A DNA stretch of 64,000 bases from Pseudoxanthomonas sp. CF385 (GCF_900104255.1 NZ_FNKZ01000001.1:1642001-1706000), one strand, 5' to 3'. Numbered from the stretch's first letter, positions 26,067 through 36,063 are shown. Program-made: numbers and translations. Notes: generated by a model from the letters alone, not told the origin.

Positions 26067-27806
26067 ATGTCCTACCTTGTCCTCGCCCGCAAGTGGCGCC
26101 CCAAGCGTTTTGCCGAACTGGTGGGCCAGGAACACGTGGTCCGCGCGCTCACCAACGCGCTGGATTCCGGGCGGGTGCACCACGCCTTCCTGTTCACCGG
26201 CACCCGTGGCGTCGGCAAGACCACCATCGCGCGCATCTTCGCCAAATCGCTGAACTGCGAGAAGGGCACCAGCGCCGATCCGTGCGGCCAGTGCGCGGCC
26301 TGCCTGGACATCGACGCGGGCCGCTACATCGACCTGCTGGAGATCGACGCCGCGTCGAACACCGGCGTGGACGACGTGCGCGAAGTCATCGAGAACGCGC
26401 AGTACATGCCGTCGCGCGGCAAGTTCAAGGTCTACCTGATCGACGAAGTCCACATGCTCTCGAAGGCGGCGTTCAACGCGCTGCTGAAGACGCTCGAGGA
26501 GCCGCCGGAGCACGTCAAGTTCCTGCTCGCCACCACCGATCCGCAGAAGCTGCCGGTGACGGTGTTGTCGCGCTGCCTGCAGTTCAACCTGAAGCGCCTG
26601 GACGAGGAGCAGATCCGCGGCCAGATGACCAAGATCCTCGGCGCCGAGCAGATCGAGGCCGACACCGGGGCGATCGCCCAGCTCGCGCGCGCGGCCGACG
26701 GTTCGCTGCGCGACGGCCTGTCCTTGCTCGACCAGGCGATCGCTTATGCCGGCGGTGCGTTGCGCGACGACGGCGTGCGCACGATGCTGGGCACCGTGGA
26801 CCGCACCCAGGTCAACGCGATGCTCGCCGCGCTGGTGCAGGGCGATGGCGACGCGCTGCTGCAGGTGATCGCGGGCCTGGCGGAATTTTCCCCGGACTGG
26901 GGTGGCGTGCTGGATGCGGTGGCCGAAGCGCTGCATCGCATCCAGGTGCGCCAGCTGGTGCCCTCGGCCGCGGTGGAAGCCGAAGGCGTGGATGTCGAAG
27001 CATTCGCCGGACAGCTGCGCCCTGAAGTGGTCCAGCTCTGGTACCAGATGTCGATCAACGGCCGGCGCGACCTGCACCTGGCACCCAGCGGCCGCGCGGG
27101 CTTCGAGATGAGCCTGCTGCGCATGCTGGCGTTCCGTCCTGCCCAGAACGGCGAAATGCGGGGCGAAGGGAAGCAGGCGCCGGCGGCAGCAGACGCGGGC
27201 GCCGCGGTATCCGCGGCGCCTTCCAAGCCGGTGCGCGCCGCTGAACCCGTTCGCGAGGCGATGCCGCCGCCGGCCGCGCCCGTCCATGAAGCGCGCGCGG
27301 CCGTATCGCCGCCTGCTTCGTCTGAAGACCCGCCGTGGGCGCCTGAGCCGCCGCCGGCTCCGGCACCGACTGCGCCTGTTGCACGCACGGCGATGCCGAC
27401 CGACATCGGCATCATCGATGCCGAGACCTGGCTGCATTTCGCCAGCACCTGCGGGTTGAAAGGCGTCGGCAAGCAACTGGTCGAAAACGTCGCCTTCTCC
27501 GGCTACGCCCACGGCACGCTGACGCTGGCGCTGGACAGCGGGTTCGACTACCTCCGCTCCGAGCGCACGCTGGGCGAGCTGGCCGACGCCATCGCCGAAC
27601 GCTACGGCGTCGCCCCCCGGCTGGCGTTCGCGACCACCATCGCCGCCGCGGAGACCGAAACGCTCAAGGAGCGCAGCCACCGGCAGCGTGGCGAGCGGCA
27701 GAACGAGGCCGAAGAAACCTTCATGAACCATCCGGATGTGCAGCGACTGGTGCAGCAGCACGGCGCCCGGCTCGTCCCGGACTCCATCCGTCCTTACGAA
27801 GAGTGA
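26067..27806 (+). CDS. dnaX: DNA polymerase III subunits gamma/tau
   Basis: 579 residues. Tau is the clamp-loader motor and links the polymerase cores at the replication fork. The AAA+ core shows Walker [10 protein letters not shown] (about 46-54), the zinc module CGQCAACLD with an upstream Cys, Walker [11 protein letters not shown] and the sensor LSRCLQFNL. After about residue 370 comes an Ala/Pro-rich linker, then a C-terminal alpha-binding domain (from about 450). No A-rich slippery heptamer like that of E. coli dnaX is visible, so a gamma form by frameshifting is not supported. ybaB and recR follow, as in most bacteria. Confidence 0.96.
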   Translation: MSYLVLARKWRPKRFAELVGQEHVVRALTNALDSGRVHHAFLFTGTRGVGKTTIARIFAKSLNCEKGTSADPCGQCAACLDIDAGRYIDLLEIDAASNTGVDDVREVIENAQYMPSRGKFKVYLIDEVHMLSKAAFNALLKTLEEPPEHVKFLLATTDPQKLPVTVLSRCLQFNLKRLDEEQIRGQMTKILGAEQIEADTGAIAQLARAADGSLRDGLSLLDQAIAYAGGALRDDGVRTMLGTVDRTQVNAMLAALVQGDGDALLQVIAGLAEFSPDWGGVLDAVAEALHRIQVRQLVPSAAVEAEGVDVEAFAGQLRPEVVQLWYQMSINGRRDLHLAPSGRAGFEMSLLRMLAFRPAQNGEMRGEGKQAPAAADAGAAVSAAPSKPVRAAEPVREAMPPPAAPVHEARAAVSPPASSEDPPWAPEPPPAPAPTAPVARTAMPTDIGIIDAETWLHFASTCGLKGVGKQLVENVAFSGYAHGTLTLALDSGFDYLRSERTLGELADAIAERYGVAPRLAFATTIAAAETETLKERSHRQRGERQNEAEETFMNHPDVQRLVQQHGARLVPDSIRPYEE

Positions 27807-27813
27807 TCACGAC

Positions 27814-28134
27814 ATGCGTGGAAACATCGCCCAACTGATGCAGCAGGCGCAGAAGATGCAGGAGAACCTGCAGCGCGCCCAGGAAGAACTCGCCAAGCTG
27901 GAAGTCACCGGCAATGCCGGCGCCGGCATGGTCAGCGTCACGCTGACCGGCGCGAAGGAGTGCCGCAAGGTCCGCATCGATCCGTCGGTGCTGTCGGATG
28001 CCGAGATGCTGGAAGACCTGATCGCGGCCGCTTTCAACGACGCCTCCAACAAGGTCGACGCGGAATCCAAGTCGCGCATGGGTGCGGCCACGGCCGGCAT
28101 GCCGATGCCGCCGGGCATGAAGCTGCCGTTCTGA
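27814..28134 (+). CDS. ybaB: YbaB/EbfC family nucleoid-associated protein
   Basis: 106 residues. The family forms small DNA-binding dimers. Signature: [22 protein letters not shown] at the N-terminus (long helix, seen here from [11 protein letters not shown]), [21 protein letters not shown] and a Gly/Met/Pro-rich C-terminus ([11 protein letters not shown]). ATG 27814 is seven bases after the dnaX stop. Between dnaX and recR this is its standard place. Confidence 0.95.
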   Translation: MRGNIAQLMQQAQKMQENLQRAQEELAKLEVTGNAGAGMVSVTLTGAKECRKVRIDPSVLSDAEMLEDLIAAAFNDASNKVDAESKSRMGAATAGMPMPPGMKLPF

Positions 28135-28180
28135 CCCGCACCGGTCCGGCGCCCGCGGTATCGGCGGGCGTGGACCCGGG

Positions 28181-28783
28181 ATGACGATGTCCAGTCCGCT
28201 GCTCGAACAGCTCATCGAATCGCTGCGCGTGCTGCCCGGTGTCGGGCAGAAGACGGCCCAGCGCATGGCCTACCACCTGCTCGACCGTGAGCGGGACGGC
28301 GGCAAGCGCCTGGCCGCCGTGCTCGCCGATGCGCTCGAACGCATCGGCCATTGCGCGCAGTGCCGCGACTTCACCGAAGGCACCCTCTGCGTGATCTGCG
28401 CCAGCGGTAGCCGCGACCGCCACCAGCTCTGCGTGGTCGAGTCGCCGTCGGACCGCCTCGCGATCGAACAGGCGACCGGCTATCGCGGCGTCTACTTCGT
28501 CCTGCACGGCAGGCTGTCGCCCCTGGACGGCATCGGTCCGCGCGAGCTCGGGCTGGATGCGTTGACCCGTCGCCTGGTTGCGGGCGAAGCGACCGAACTG
28601 ATCATCGCCACCAATCCGACGGTCGAGGGCGAGGCCACGGCGCATTACCTGGCCCAGCTGGCACGCCAGCAGGGCGTGCGACCCAGCCGGCTGGCGCATG
28701 GCGTCCCCCTGGGCGGCGAGCTGGAGTACGTGGATCGCGGCACGCTGGCCCATGCCTTCGGCGGCCGCAGCGAAATGACCTGA
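28181..28783 (+). CDS. recR: Recombination mediator RecR
   Basis: 200 residues, standard length. RecR with RecO (and RecF) loads RecA on gapped DNA. An N-terminal helix-hairpin-helix ([13 protein letters not shown], residues 18-30), the C4 zinc finger (Cys58, Cys61, Cys70, Cys73) and the Toprim domain ([16 protein letters not shown]) are all intact. ATG at 28181; a second Met at codon 3 could also be used. Confidence 0.97.
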   Translation: MTMSSPLLEQLIESLRVLPGVGQKTAQRMAYHLLDRERDGGKRLAAVLADALERIGHCAQCRDFTEGTLCVICASGSRDRHQLCVVESPSDRLAIEQATGYRGVYFVLHGRLSPLDGIGPRELGLDALTRRLVAGEATELIIATNPTVEGEATAHYLAQLARQQGVRPSRLAHGVPLGGELEYVDRGTLAHAFGGRSEMT

Positions 28784-28805
28784 CCATACCCGGGAAGACG
28801 ACCCC

Positions 28806-29159
28806 ATGACCGATACCATCTTCGCCCGCATCATCCGCCGTGAGATTCCCGCCACGATCGTCTACGAGGACGACGACGTGCTGGGTTTCAAGGACATCGC
28901 GCCGCAGGCGCCGGTGCATGTGCTCTTCATTCCCAAGCACGACGCGATCCCGACGCTCGACGATCTGCGGCCGGAGCAGGCGGTACTGGTGGGCAGGCTG
29001 GTGCTGGCGGCAGCGGAGTACGCGCGTCGCGAAGGCTTCGCCGAGGACGGCTACCGCGTGGTGATGAACTGCCGCGAACATGGCGGACAGACCGTCTTCC
29101 ACATCCACCTGCATCTGCTGGCCGGCGCACCGCTGGGACGCTTCGGCACGCCGGGCTGA
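28806..29159 (+). CDS. hinT: HIT-family nucleotide hydrolase (HinT-like)
   Basis: 117 residues. HIT enzymes hydrolyse purine nucleoside phosphoramidates and aminoacyl-AMP. The histidine triad is His99, His101 and His103 in FHIHLHLLAG, with the typical start TIFARIIRREIPA. It is 22 bases downstream of recR and is followed by a strong terminator, which closes the dnaX-ybaB-recR-hinT unit. Confidence 0.95.
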   Translation: MTDTIFARIIRREIPATIVYEDDDVLGFKDIAPQAPVHVLFIPKHDAIPTLDDLRPEQAVLVGRLVLAAAEYARREGFAEDGYRVVMNCREHGGQTVFHIHLHLLAGAPLGRFGTPG

Positions 29160-29174
29160 GACGATCGATCAAAA

Positions 29175-29202
29175 AGAAAGCCGCCCTCGGGCGGCTTTCT
29201 TC
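29175..29202. terminator. Bidirectional terminator after hinT and slp
   Basis: AAGAAAGCCGCC and GGCGGCTTTCTT form a 12-bp stem around CTCG. A-rich and T-rich flanks on both sides let it serve hinT (plus) and the lipoprotein gene (minus, ending 29221). Confidence 0.9.
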
Positions 29203-29220
29203 ATGCGGCGATGGCGGTGC

Positions 29221-29733
29221 TCACCACCAGCCCCAACGGCCCCAGCGCGGGCCCCAGAAGGGATCGTAGTAGGGATAGGGGCGAACCTCGACCTCGCGCA
29301 CTTCCGGCCAGAGGTAGACCACGTCCGCTGCGACACGCGGCAGCTGGTAGTCGTAGTCGCCGATACGCGTGCTCTCGTAGCCGTCGATCTTGCCGACGAA
29401 GGTCACTTCGCGGCCTTCGGCGAACACGGCCGGATCGTAGAAACCGGCGCGGCAGGCGATGAAGCGGCCATCGGTGGCATCGGGCGCGCTGGCCAGCGGC
29501 CGACCCGTGCCCGCCAGCGGTCGCGAGACCAACTGGAAGCACGTGCTGTTCTGCGCGGGCGTGGTGCTGATGATGCGGCCGCCCCAGCGGACGGAGGCGC
29601 CTACCTGGGGTGCAGCGACCGAGTCGCGCGGATTGACGGGCGTGAAGCTGCCCTGCAGCGGTGCGGGTGCGGTGGCGCACGCCGACAGCAACACGGCAGT
29701 GGCGGTAGCGAGGACAGCGAAACGAAGGTTCAT
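29221..29733 (-). CDS. Slp-family outer-membrane lipoprotein
   Basis: 170 residues. A lipoprotein signal peptide ends in the lipobox LLSAC, so the mature protein is lipid-anchored at the cysteine near residue 19. The body (GASVRWGGRII, STCFQLVSRPL, RFIACRAGFYDPAVFAEGREVTFVG) fits the Slp family of starvation-inducible outer-membrane lipoproteins. The C-terminus is rich in Tyr, Pro, Trp and Gly. ATG 29733 is preferred over an upstream ATG at 29754 because it begins the signal peptide. The role in the envelope is not established. Confidence 0.88.
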   Translation of the reverse strand: MNLRFAVLATATAVLLSACATAPAPLQGSFTPVNPRDSVAAPQVGASVRWGGRIISTTPAQNSTCFQLVSRPLAGTGRPLASAPDATDGRFIACRAGFYDPAVFAEGREVTFVGKIDGYESTRIGDYDYQLPRVAADVVYLWPEVREVEVRPYPYYDPFWGPRWGRWGWW

Positions 29734-29750
29734 GGCCAGTCTCCAGTAGG

Positions 29751-31697
29751 TCACGGGCGGTGCCGGCGCAGGTCTTCGATCAGTGCGCGGTGATCCCCCT
29801 CATCCGGAGCGTAGCGCGCCGCGGCGAAACGCCGGCTGAGCGAAAACAGTACGTTCGAGGCCTGCGGACGCCGCGCGGCGACCCTTCGTGCCCAGTCCGT
29901 GGCGGTCTCATGGGGCTCCCGGCCGAGCCCCAGGCGCGCGTACCGGCGTCCCAGGCGGTGCCAGGCGCGCAGCAGCGGATCGCGTTCGCGTTCGGCCCGG
30001 GCCAACCACCAGCCCATCCAGCCCAGCGTGCCGAGCGCCGCGATGCCGAACAGGATGCCCAGCCCGGCGCCGCCGAGTCCGTTCGCGCCCAGGCGTTCGA
30101 GCAGCTGCGTCTGTCGGCGCGCATCGAAGCCCAGCACCAGATCGTTCCAGCCGCGGCGCATCCAGTCGCTGACGCTGCCGAAGCCCTCGAGCGTGAGGCG
30201 GCCTGCGCCCACCCCATCGCCCAACTGGTCGTCCAGGGTGTCGTAGATGCGTTCCGGCGCCACGGCTGCGGTCGGATCGACGCGTACCCAGCCGCGTTCC
30301 GGCAGCCAGACTTCGGCCCAGGCATGGGCGTCCATCTGCCGGATCACCCAGTAGCCGCCCAGCCGGTTGTAGACGCCGCCCGTGTACCCGGTCACCACGC
30401 GCGCAGGCACGCCAGCGGCCCGCATCAGGAAGACGAAGGACGAGCTGAAGTGCTCGCAGTAGCCCTGCTGCTGATCGAACAGGAATTCGTCCACGGCGTC
30501 CCTGCCGGGCAACGGGGTTTCGAGCGTGTACGCGAACTCCGCGCGGATCCAGGCAAGTGCTCGCTGCACGATCGCACTGTCGTTGCCGCCGGCTTCCTGC
30601 CGCCACTGCAAAGCCAGTCGCCGTGTGCGCGGATTGAAGTCCGCCGGTAACAGGAGGGCCTGCTGGCGCAGTAGCGCCGGCAAGGGGGATTCGAGACGAT
30701 CCGGCGCCACGGATTGCATGCGCCAGCGCGTGAGTGCGTTTAGCGGCGTACGCACCGTCATCGAATAGTCGTTGGCCAGATGAGCACCTTCGGGGGCGGC
30801 CGAAGGTAGGTCCAGCGCCACCAACTGGCGCCTGTCCGTCGGCTCGACCTCGAGCTGATAGTCCCATTGCGTGCCGCCACGCGTAGCTCGCGCGGGCGGC
30901 AGTCCACGCAGCCATGGCGCCTGCGTCCAGGTGCGACCGTCGTAGTTCCACAACACCGGCCCGCGCCAATACATCTGCTCCGGGGCGGGCGTCGCGCCAA
31001 AGAACTGCGCGCGCAGCGCAGGATCCTCATCGGCCATCAGGTCGAGCCATCCACCGGGCGACATGTCATCGCTCAGACCGGGTTTGGCGAGCGCGCGTTC
31101 TGGCACACCCCACAGCGGTGACGCGAAACGAGGGAACAACCAGAACGCCGCCAGCACCAGCGGCAGTCCCAACAGCACGAGCCGTCCGACGAGGACCAGA
31201 CGGGGCCATGCGTTGGGTGCGTCGGCCGTGCTGAACGTCTCCACATCGGCCAGCCGCTGCAGCGCGATCAGGCCGGCGCACAGGCCGAACAAGCCCAGCG
31301 TCATCGTCAACGGCCCCTGGTCGAGCAGGAAGGCGGCGAACGGCGCGAAGAAGGCGAAACCGAGCAGGCTGCGATTGTCGCGCAGCCCCTGCGTTTCGGT
31401 GGGCTTGAGGGCGAGCATCGCCGCCAGCAACGCGCAGCCGGTATCGCGTCCGAAGCGCAGGCCGGTGACGTAGAGCACCGCCGCCAGCATCGCCAGCGCC
31501 AGCAGAACGCGGAGCCAGGCCGGCAAGGGGCGCCACCAGGACGCAGCGCCGAGCACGACACCGACGGCACCGAGTGCAAGCGCCAGTGACAACGGCAACT
31601 GGAGCAGCAGGGGCAGCAGGCACAGCGCCGCGCTGCCCAGCGTCCACAAGCGGCTGGTGCGGTCGGGGAGGGGGGCGTCAGGCGCGGGGATCGGCAT
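29751..31697 (-). CDS. Membrane protein with DUF3488 and transglutaminase-like domains
   Basis: 648 residues. The N-terminal third has about six membrane segments (DUF3488/TgpA N-terminal region), followed by a periplasmic transglutaminase-like cysteine protease domain with the triad near Cys413 (GYCEHFSSSF), His457 (MDAHAWAEVW) and Asp474 (VRVDPT). A further membrane segment near residue 550 and a DUF4129-type C-terminal part complete the TgpA layout. In Pseudomonas TgpA is essential for viability. It is the last gene of a MoxR-DUF58-TgpA operon, overlapping DUF58 by 20 bases. Confidence 0.9.
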   Translation of the reverse strand: MPIPAPDAPLPDRTSRLWTLGSAALCLLPLLLQLPLSLALALGAVGVVLGAASWWRPLPAWLRVLLALAMLAAVLYVTGLRFGRDTGCALLAAMLALKPTETQGLRDNRSLLGFAFFAPFAAFLLDQGPLTMTLGLFGLCAGLIALQRLADVETFSTADAPNAWPRLVLVGRLVLLGLPLVLAAFWLFPRFASPLWGVPERALAKPGLSDDMSPGGWLDLMADEDPALRAQFFGATPAPEQMYWRGPVLWNYDGRTWTQAPWLRGLPPARATRGGTQWDYQLEVEPTDRRQLVALDLPSAAPEGAHLANDYSMTVRTPLNALTRWRMQSVAPDRLESPLPALLRQQALLLPADFNPRTRRLALQWRQEAGGNDSAIVQRALAWIRAEFAYTLETPLPGRDAVDEFLFDQQQGYCEHFSSSFVFLMRAAGVPARVVTGYTGGVYNRLGGYWVIRQMDAHAWAEVWLPERGWVRVDPTAAVAPERIYDTLDDQLGDGVGAGRLTLEGFGSVSDWMRRGWNDLVLGFDARRQTQLLERLGANGLGGAGLGILFGIAALGTLGWMGWWLARAERERDPLLRAWHRLGRRYARLGLGREPHETATDWARRVAARRPQASNVLFSLSRRFAAARYAPDEGDHRALIEDLRRHRP

Positions 31698-32643
31698 GCG
31701 GCATCAGCGCGAGGGCGCGCAGGCAGAGGTGGCGGTGCAGGGTGCCGTTCGCCGGCCCCAGCGGCGGTTGGCCGGGCAGGGCGAGCCGATAGCGTCGCCC
31801 CTCGCGTTCGCCGAGTTCCACCCAATGCGCGAGGCGGCGGATGCGATCCTCATGCGCGAGGGTGCCCAGCATGTCCCAGTCCAGCCTGACTTCGACGCCC
31901 ACCGGTTGCTCGTATTCGCGCACCAACAGCATGTCGCGTCGTGCGGAAGGCTTCCACGCGATCGTGCGCGGCGCGTCGCCCGCGCGATAGCCGCGCAGGT
32001 GGTGGACATCGTCACCCGCCGGGTCGAGCCTCGCCCGCTGGCCCGTGCGTCCACCTTCCGGCAACGGTGGCCCGTGGACCTCGAGCGCGGGATAGACCAG
32101 CAACGGTGGCGGCCAGATCCACGACCAAGCGCGCGCCAGGCCGAGGGGCTGCGTGGTCGATATGCGCAGCCGTCCGATCTCATGCCAGCCGCGGCGCTGC
32201 GTGGGCAGGGCCAGCTCCACCACGGTCCCTTCCGCGGACATCGTGGGCGCGAACGCCGTGGCTTCGGCGCCATCCACCCGGAGGCCACGGCGCGGGCGGC
32301 CGTCGCGCGCGGAAAGGGCGATGTGCAGCAGGAGCGACTCCCCCGCATGCACGGGGTCGCCCGACACCGCGTCCATGCGCAGGCCGGACAGCTGCAGGTG
32401 CGCAAAGATGAGGCTCGCCATCGCGGTCGCACCCAGCAGCAGCGCCATCAGCAACGCGGGATTGTTGTTGTAGTTCAGCGCACCGAGCGCCATCGCCAGC
32501 ACGAGCACAGCATAGAACAGGCCGAAGCCCGTCGGCAGCACGTACACGCGCCGTCGGTCCAGCTGGACCGGCAGCACCTCCGCGGCGCGTGGCCGCGCGA
32601 GCAGGGCCAGCCGTCGTGCCAGCGATGCGCGCAAGCCCGCCAT
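31678..32643 (-). CDS. DUF58 domain protein
   Basis: 321 residues with two N-terminal membrane segments (about 30-75) and a soluble part containing the DUF58 core DDVHHLRGYRAGDAPRTIAW and LLVREYEQP. DUF58 proteins accompany MoxR ATPases and are thought to be client-assembly factors with a VWA-like fold. It starts two bases after the MoxR stop and overlaps the transglutaminase gene. Confidence 0.9.
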   Translation of the reverse strand: MAGLRASLARRLALLARPRAAEVLPVQLDRRRVYVLPTGFGLFYAVLVLAMALGALNYNNNPALLMALLLGATAMASLIFAHLQLSGLRMDAVSGDPVHAGESLLLHIALSARDGRPRRGLRVDGAEATAFAPTMSAEGTVVELALPTQRRGWHEIGRLRISTTQPLGLARAWSWIWPPPLLVYPALEVHGPPLPEGGRTGQRARLDPAGDDVHHLRGYRAGDAPRTIAWKPSARRDMLLVREYEQPVGVEVRLDWDMLGTLAHEDRIRRLAHWVELGEREGRRYRLALPGQPPLGPANGTLHRHLCLRALALMPHADPRA

Positions 32644-32645
32644 CC

Positions 32646-33599
32646 TCAGTCGACCGGAACCGCGTGCAGGATGGCTTTGGCCAACGTGGTGGCCGAGGCG
32701 GCTTCGGCTTCGGGCACCAGCCGGTGGGTGGCCACGGCAGCGAACAGCGCCTGCACGTCGTCGGGCAGCACATGATGGCGACCGAGCAGCAGGGCATAGG
32801 CCTTCGCCGCGCGCAGCAGCGCGATGCCGGCGCGCGGCGACAGGCCGACGCGTACGCCCGGGTGCTGGCGGCTGCGCGTGAGCAGCGCCTGCACGTAGTC
32901 GATCAGCGCGTCGCCGGCATGCACCTGGCCGACGGCCTGCCGCAGCGCCATCACCTCGTCCGAAGACAGCAGCGGCATCGCCTGTGCGATCAGCATGCGC
33001 CGGTCGGTGCCGGCCAGCAGGGCGCGCTCGGACTCCGCGCTGGGATAGCCCAGCGCCAGACGCAGCAGGAAGCGGTCGAGCTGCGAATCGGGCAGCGGAT
33101 ACGTGCCGGAGAGATCGACGGGGTTCTGCGTCGCGATGACGAAGAACGGTTGGGGCAATGCATGGGTCACACCGTCCAGCGTGACCTGGTATTCGGCCAT
33201 CGCCTCCAGCAACGCGCTCTGGGTGCGCGGTGGCGCGCGGTTGATTTCATCGGCCAGCAGCACGTTGGTGAAGACAGGACCGGGATGGAACGTGAAGGCG
33301 CGGGCCTGCGCGTCGTACACCGAGACGCCCAGTACGTCGGCCGGCAGCAGGTCCGAGGTGAACTGCACGCGCTGGAAAGTGAGGCCTAGCGTGGCCGCCA
33401 GGGCGTGCGCCAGGGTGGTCTTGCCCAGGCCCGGCAGATCCTCGATCAGCAGGTGGCCGTCGGACAGGAGGGCGACGAACGCCAGGCGCACTTCATGCGC
33501 CTTGCCCAGCACGAGCGAGTTGACCTGGGCCTGTGCCCGCTTAAGGGCATCGGCCAGACCTTCGGATAGCATAGGGCGGGTGCTGGGAATGGCGGACAT
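32646..33599 (-). CDS. MoxR-family AAA+ ATPase
   Basis: 317 residues. MoxR ATPases act as chaperones in maturing protein complexes. Walker A is EDLPGLGKTTLAHA, Walker B LLADEINRAPPRTQSALLEAM (seen as LADEINRAPP), with FFVIATQNP and the sensor DRFLLRLALGYP. ATG 33599 is chosen; the reading frame extends to 33707 without similarity. A TACACT box on the minus strand lies about 33 bases upstream. It heads the MoxR-DUF58-transglutaminase operon and is divergent from the glycosyltransferase gene. No VWA-protein (BatA/BatB) genes accompany it. Confidence 0.92.
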   Translation of the reverse strand: MSAIPSTRPMLSEGLADALKRAQAQVNSLVLGKAHEVRLAFVALLSDGHLLIEDLPGLGKTTLAHALAATLGLTFQRVQFTSDLLPADVLGVSVYDAQARAFTFHPGPVFTNVLLADEINRAPPRTQSALLEAMAEYQVTLDGVTHALPQPFFVIATQNPVDLSGTYPLPDSQLDRFLLRLALGYPSAESERALLAGTDRRMLIAQAMPLLSSDEVMALRQAVGQVHAGDALIDYVQALLTRSRQHPGVRVGLSPRAGIALLRAAKAYALLLGRHHVLPDDVQALFAAVATHRLVPEAEAASATTLAKAILHAVPVD

Positions 33600-33642
33600 C
33601 GCGCTCTCGGTTCCGATCGTGGGTTCCGGGAAGTGTAGCGAG

Positions 33643-35484
33643 ATGGACGAACAACAACGCGCGCGGCGATGGTTCCTCACGGTGTGGGCAACCGTGACGG
33701 TGGTCAAGATCGCGATCGCCTCGCGGCTTCCCTTGTTCGTCGACGAGGCGTTCTACTGGCAGGAAGGACAGCACCTCGCGGCGGCCTACTCGGATCTGCC
33801 CGGGCTCACCGCATGGTTGACGCGCCTGGGCGTCGAGCTGGGTGGCCATCATGTGCTGGCCGTACGCGCTCCGTTCCTGCTCCTGGCGGCGGCGTTGCCT
33901 TGGCTGGTCGCGCGCTGCGCGGCGCGTGCCTTTGATGCGACGACAGGCTGGCAGGCCGCGACGTTGACCACCCTGATGCCGCTGGCGGGCACCCTCGGTG
34001 TGCTGGCCCTGCCTGACGTGCCGATGGCGGTGGCGGCCGTGCTCTGTGCAGACGCAGGCGCGCGCTTGCTGCGAGGTGTGGATGGGCGGGCGGCGACCGA
34101 ACTCGCCGTGGGCCTGGCCATGGGCGCGCTCAGCCATTACCGCTTCGTCGGCGTGATCGGCGTCGGCCTGGTCGCGTTGCTGTGGTTGCCCGAAGGCAGA
34201 CGGGCGCTGCGCGATGCGCGCGTGTGGGGTGCGCTCGCCGTCGGCGCGCTCGCCTGGGTGCCGCTGCTCGGGTGGAACCTGGAGCACGCCGATGCGGGCC
34301 TGCGCTTCCAGTTGCTGGATCGGCATCCGTGGCGTTTCCATGCCGACGGCGCACGGTTCCTGCTGGTGCAGGCGGCGATGGCGACGCCGCTGCTGTTCTG
34401 GGCATTCCTGGCGCTTTGCGTGCGCGGGCTGCGTGGCGATGACGGCCGCGGATCCGCATGGCGCTACTTCGCCCTGCTGGGCGCGATCTCGACGTTCGGC
34501 TTCTTCGTGCTCGGCTTCTTCGCCGACAACGAACGCGTGAGCTTCCACTGGACGCTGCCGGGCTATCTTGCCTTGCTGGCCATCGCGCCGCTCCTGCTCA
34601 GGGAGTGGCCGAGACCACTTCGCCGCGCCACTTGGCTACTGGCCGCGACCGGCGCGGTGCTGATGCTGGGTTACTACGTCGCCGTTTCGATGCCGGGCGT
34701 GCGCACCCATCTTGCCGGCAGCAAGTACTACCCCGAGAACTTCACCGGCTGGGACACGCTCGCGGCCGACGTGCGGACGGCGCGGACGCGGATGCCTGCC
34801 GACACCGTGCTGCTGGCTGACAGCTTCAAGACAGGGGCCGAACTGGGTTTCGCGCTCGGGGATCCGGACATCCGCGTGCTGGACCATCCGTTGAACAGGA
34901 AGCACGGCCGCGCGCCGCAGCTGCAGGTGTGGGGATTGCACGACACGGGTCAGCGCAGTGCGCCTACGCTGCTGGTCGTCGGCGCGACCGACGTGAAGTT
35001 CAGCGCGCTGCTCGCACACTACCAACAGCTGTGTGGCGTCGTCGGCGCATTGCCGCCTGCACGGGTCGTCAACATCGATCGCGGCGCGCGCCGGTTCCTG
35101 CTGTTCGCATTGCCCGCCACGCGCGGCGAAGGCGCGTGCATCACCCCGGTGGTGGCGAACGTCGACGTACCCGCTGCAGGCGCCGCCGTGGAACGCCGTT
35201 TCAGCGTGGGCGGCTGGGCCGTGAAGGACGTCGTGGGCGTCGCGAAGGTGGAGATCACCCTCGACGGGCGCGTGGTCGCGGTGGCGGAGGGCGCTGGGCC
35301 GAACGAGTGGCTGCGTGGCTTCCTGAAGCACGCGTCGCGCGACCCGCGCATGCCCCGGGTGCAGTTCAAGGCTGAGGTCGACGCCACCGCGTTGCCGGCT
35401 GGACGCCATTGGCTGGGCCTGCGGGTGACCGGTGGCGATGGCAGCGTGGAGACCTGGGCCGAACGGCCGGTCGTCCTGCGCTGA
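33643..35484 (+). CDS. Membrane glycosyltransferase (GT39/GT83-like) with extra C-terminal domain
   Basis: 613 residues. The N-terminal 400 or so residues hold about ten membrane segments and start with LPLFVDEAFYWQEGQHLA, the first-loop acidic motif of ArnT/PMT-type transferases that use polyprenyl-phosphate sugars in the periplasm. A soluble periplasmic region follows (YYPENFTGWDTLAADV). The last 110-120 residues (from about 490) look like a separate beta-rich domain: FSVGGWAVKDVVGVAKVEITLDGRVV, here cut to SVGGWAVKDVVGV, then LPAGRHWLGLRVTGGDG. The acceptor (lipid A, polysaccharide or protein) is unknown. ATG 33643; convergent with maf, nine bases away. Confidence 0.82.
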   Translation: MDEQQRARRWFLTVWATVTVVKIAIASRLPLFVDEAFYWQEGQHLAAAYSDLPGLTAWLTRLGVELGGHHVLAVRAPFLLLAAALPWLVARCAARAFDATTGWQAATLTTLMPLAGTLGVLALPDVPMAVAAVLCADAGARLLRGVDGRAATELAVGLAMGALSHYRFVGVIGVGLVALLWLPEGRRALRDARVWGALAVGALAWVPLLGWNLEHADAGLRFQLLDRHPWRFHADGARFLLVQAAMATPLLFWAFLALCVRGLRGDDGRGSAWRYFALLGAISTFGFFVLGFFADNERVSFHWTLPGYLALLAIAPLLLREWPRPLRRATWLLAATGAVLMLGYYVAVSMPGVRTHLAGSKYYPENFTGWDTLAADVRTARTRMPADTVLLADSFKTGAELGFALGDPDIRVLDHPLNRKHGRAPQLQVWGLHDTGQRSAPTLLVVGATDVKFSALLAHYQQLCGVVGALPPARVVNIDRGARRFLLFALPATRGEGACITPVVANVDVPAAGAAVERRFSVGGWAVKDVVGVAKVEITLDGRVVAVAEGAGPNEWLRGFLKHASRDPRMPRVQFKAEVDATALPAGRHWLGLRVTGGDGSVETWAERPVVLR

Positions 35485-35493
35485 CCGGCGGGC

Positions 35494-36063
35494 TCAGGGC
35501 AGGTCGAATCCGGCGTCGCGCAGCATCCGGCACACCGCGATCAGCGGGAGGCCGACCAGGGCGGTGGGATCGGTCGATTCGATGGCGTCGAACAGGGCGA
35601 TGCCGAGCCCTTCGGACTTGAAGCTGCCAGCGCAATCGAAGGGTTGCTCGGCATCCACGTAGCGCTCGATCTCGGCGGCGTCCAGGGAGCGGAAGCGGAC
35701 CGTCGTGATGTCGTGCGCGGCCAGGGTCTCATCGTCCCGGACCAGCGCCACGGCCGTATGGAACCGCACCTGGCGGCCGGCCATGGCCGATAATTGGGCG
35801 ATGGCGGCGTCGCGGTGTCCGGGCTTGCCGAGCGGGGCGCCGTCCAGCTCGGCCGCCTGGTCGGCGCCCAGGACCCAGGCCCCGGGGTGCTGGGTGGCGA
35901 TCGCGGCGGCCTTGGCCTGGGCCAGGCGGGCCGCCATGGCCGGCACGGCTTCCCCGTCCAGCGGCGTTTCGTCCACCTCGGGGCGGGCAATATGGAACGG
36001 CAGGCGCAGGCGCTCCAGCAGCTCACGGCGGTAGCGGGACGTGGAGGCGAGCAGCAGGGGCAT
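35494..36063 (-). CDS. maf: Maf-like nucleotide pyrophosphatase (YceF type)
   Basis: 189 residues. Maf proteins hydrolyse modified or non-canonical nucleoside triphosphates; the YceF subgroup prefers 7-methyl-GTP. The signature start LLLASTSRYRRELLERL, the DETP motif (EVDETPLDGE) and VLGADQAAELDG are clear, as is GLPLIAV near the end. ATG 36063 marks the conserved start. It is divergent from yceD, which is the arrangement of yceF and yceD-rpmF in E. coli and supports the YceF assignment. Confidence 0.92.
   Translation of the reverse strand: MPLLLASTSRYRRELLERLRLPFHIARPEVDETPLDGEAVPAMAARLAQAKAAAIATQHPGAWVLGADQAAELDGAPLGKPGHRDAAIAQLSAMAGRQVRFHTAVALVRDDETLAAHDITTVRFRSLDAAEIERYVDAEQPFDCAGSFKSEGLGIALFDAIESTDPTALVGLPLIAVCRMLRDAGFDLP

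Noticed and set aside
26067..27806. Programmed frameshift in dnaX giving a gamma subunit
   Set aside because: No A-rich slippery heptamer or obvious stimulatory stem was found around the domain III end.
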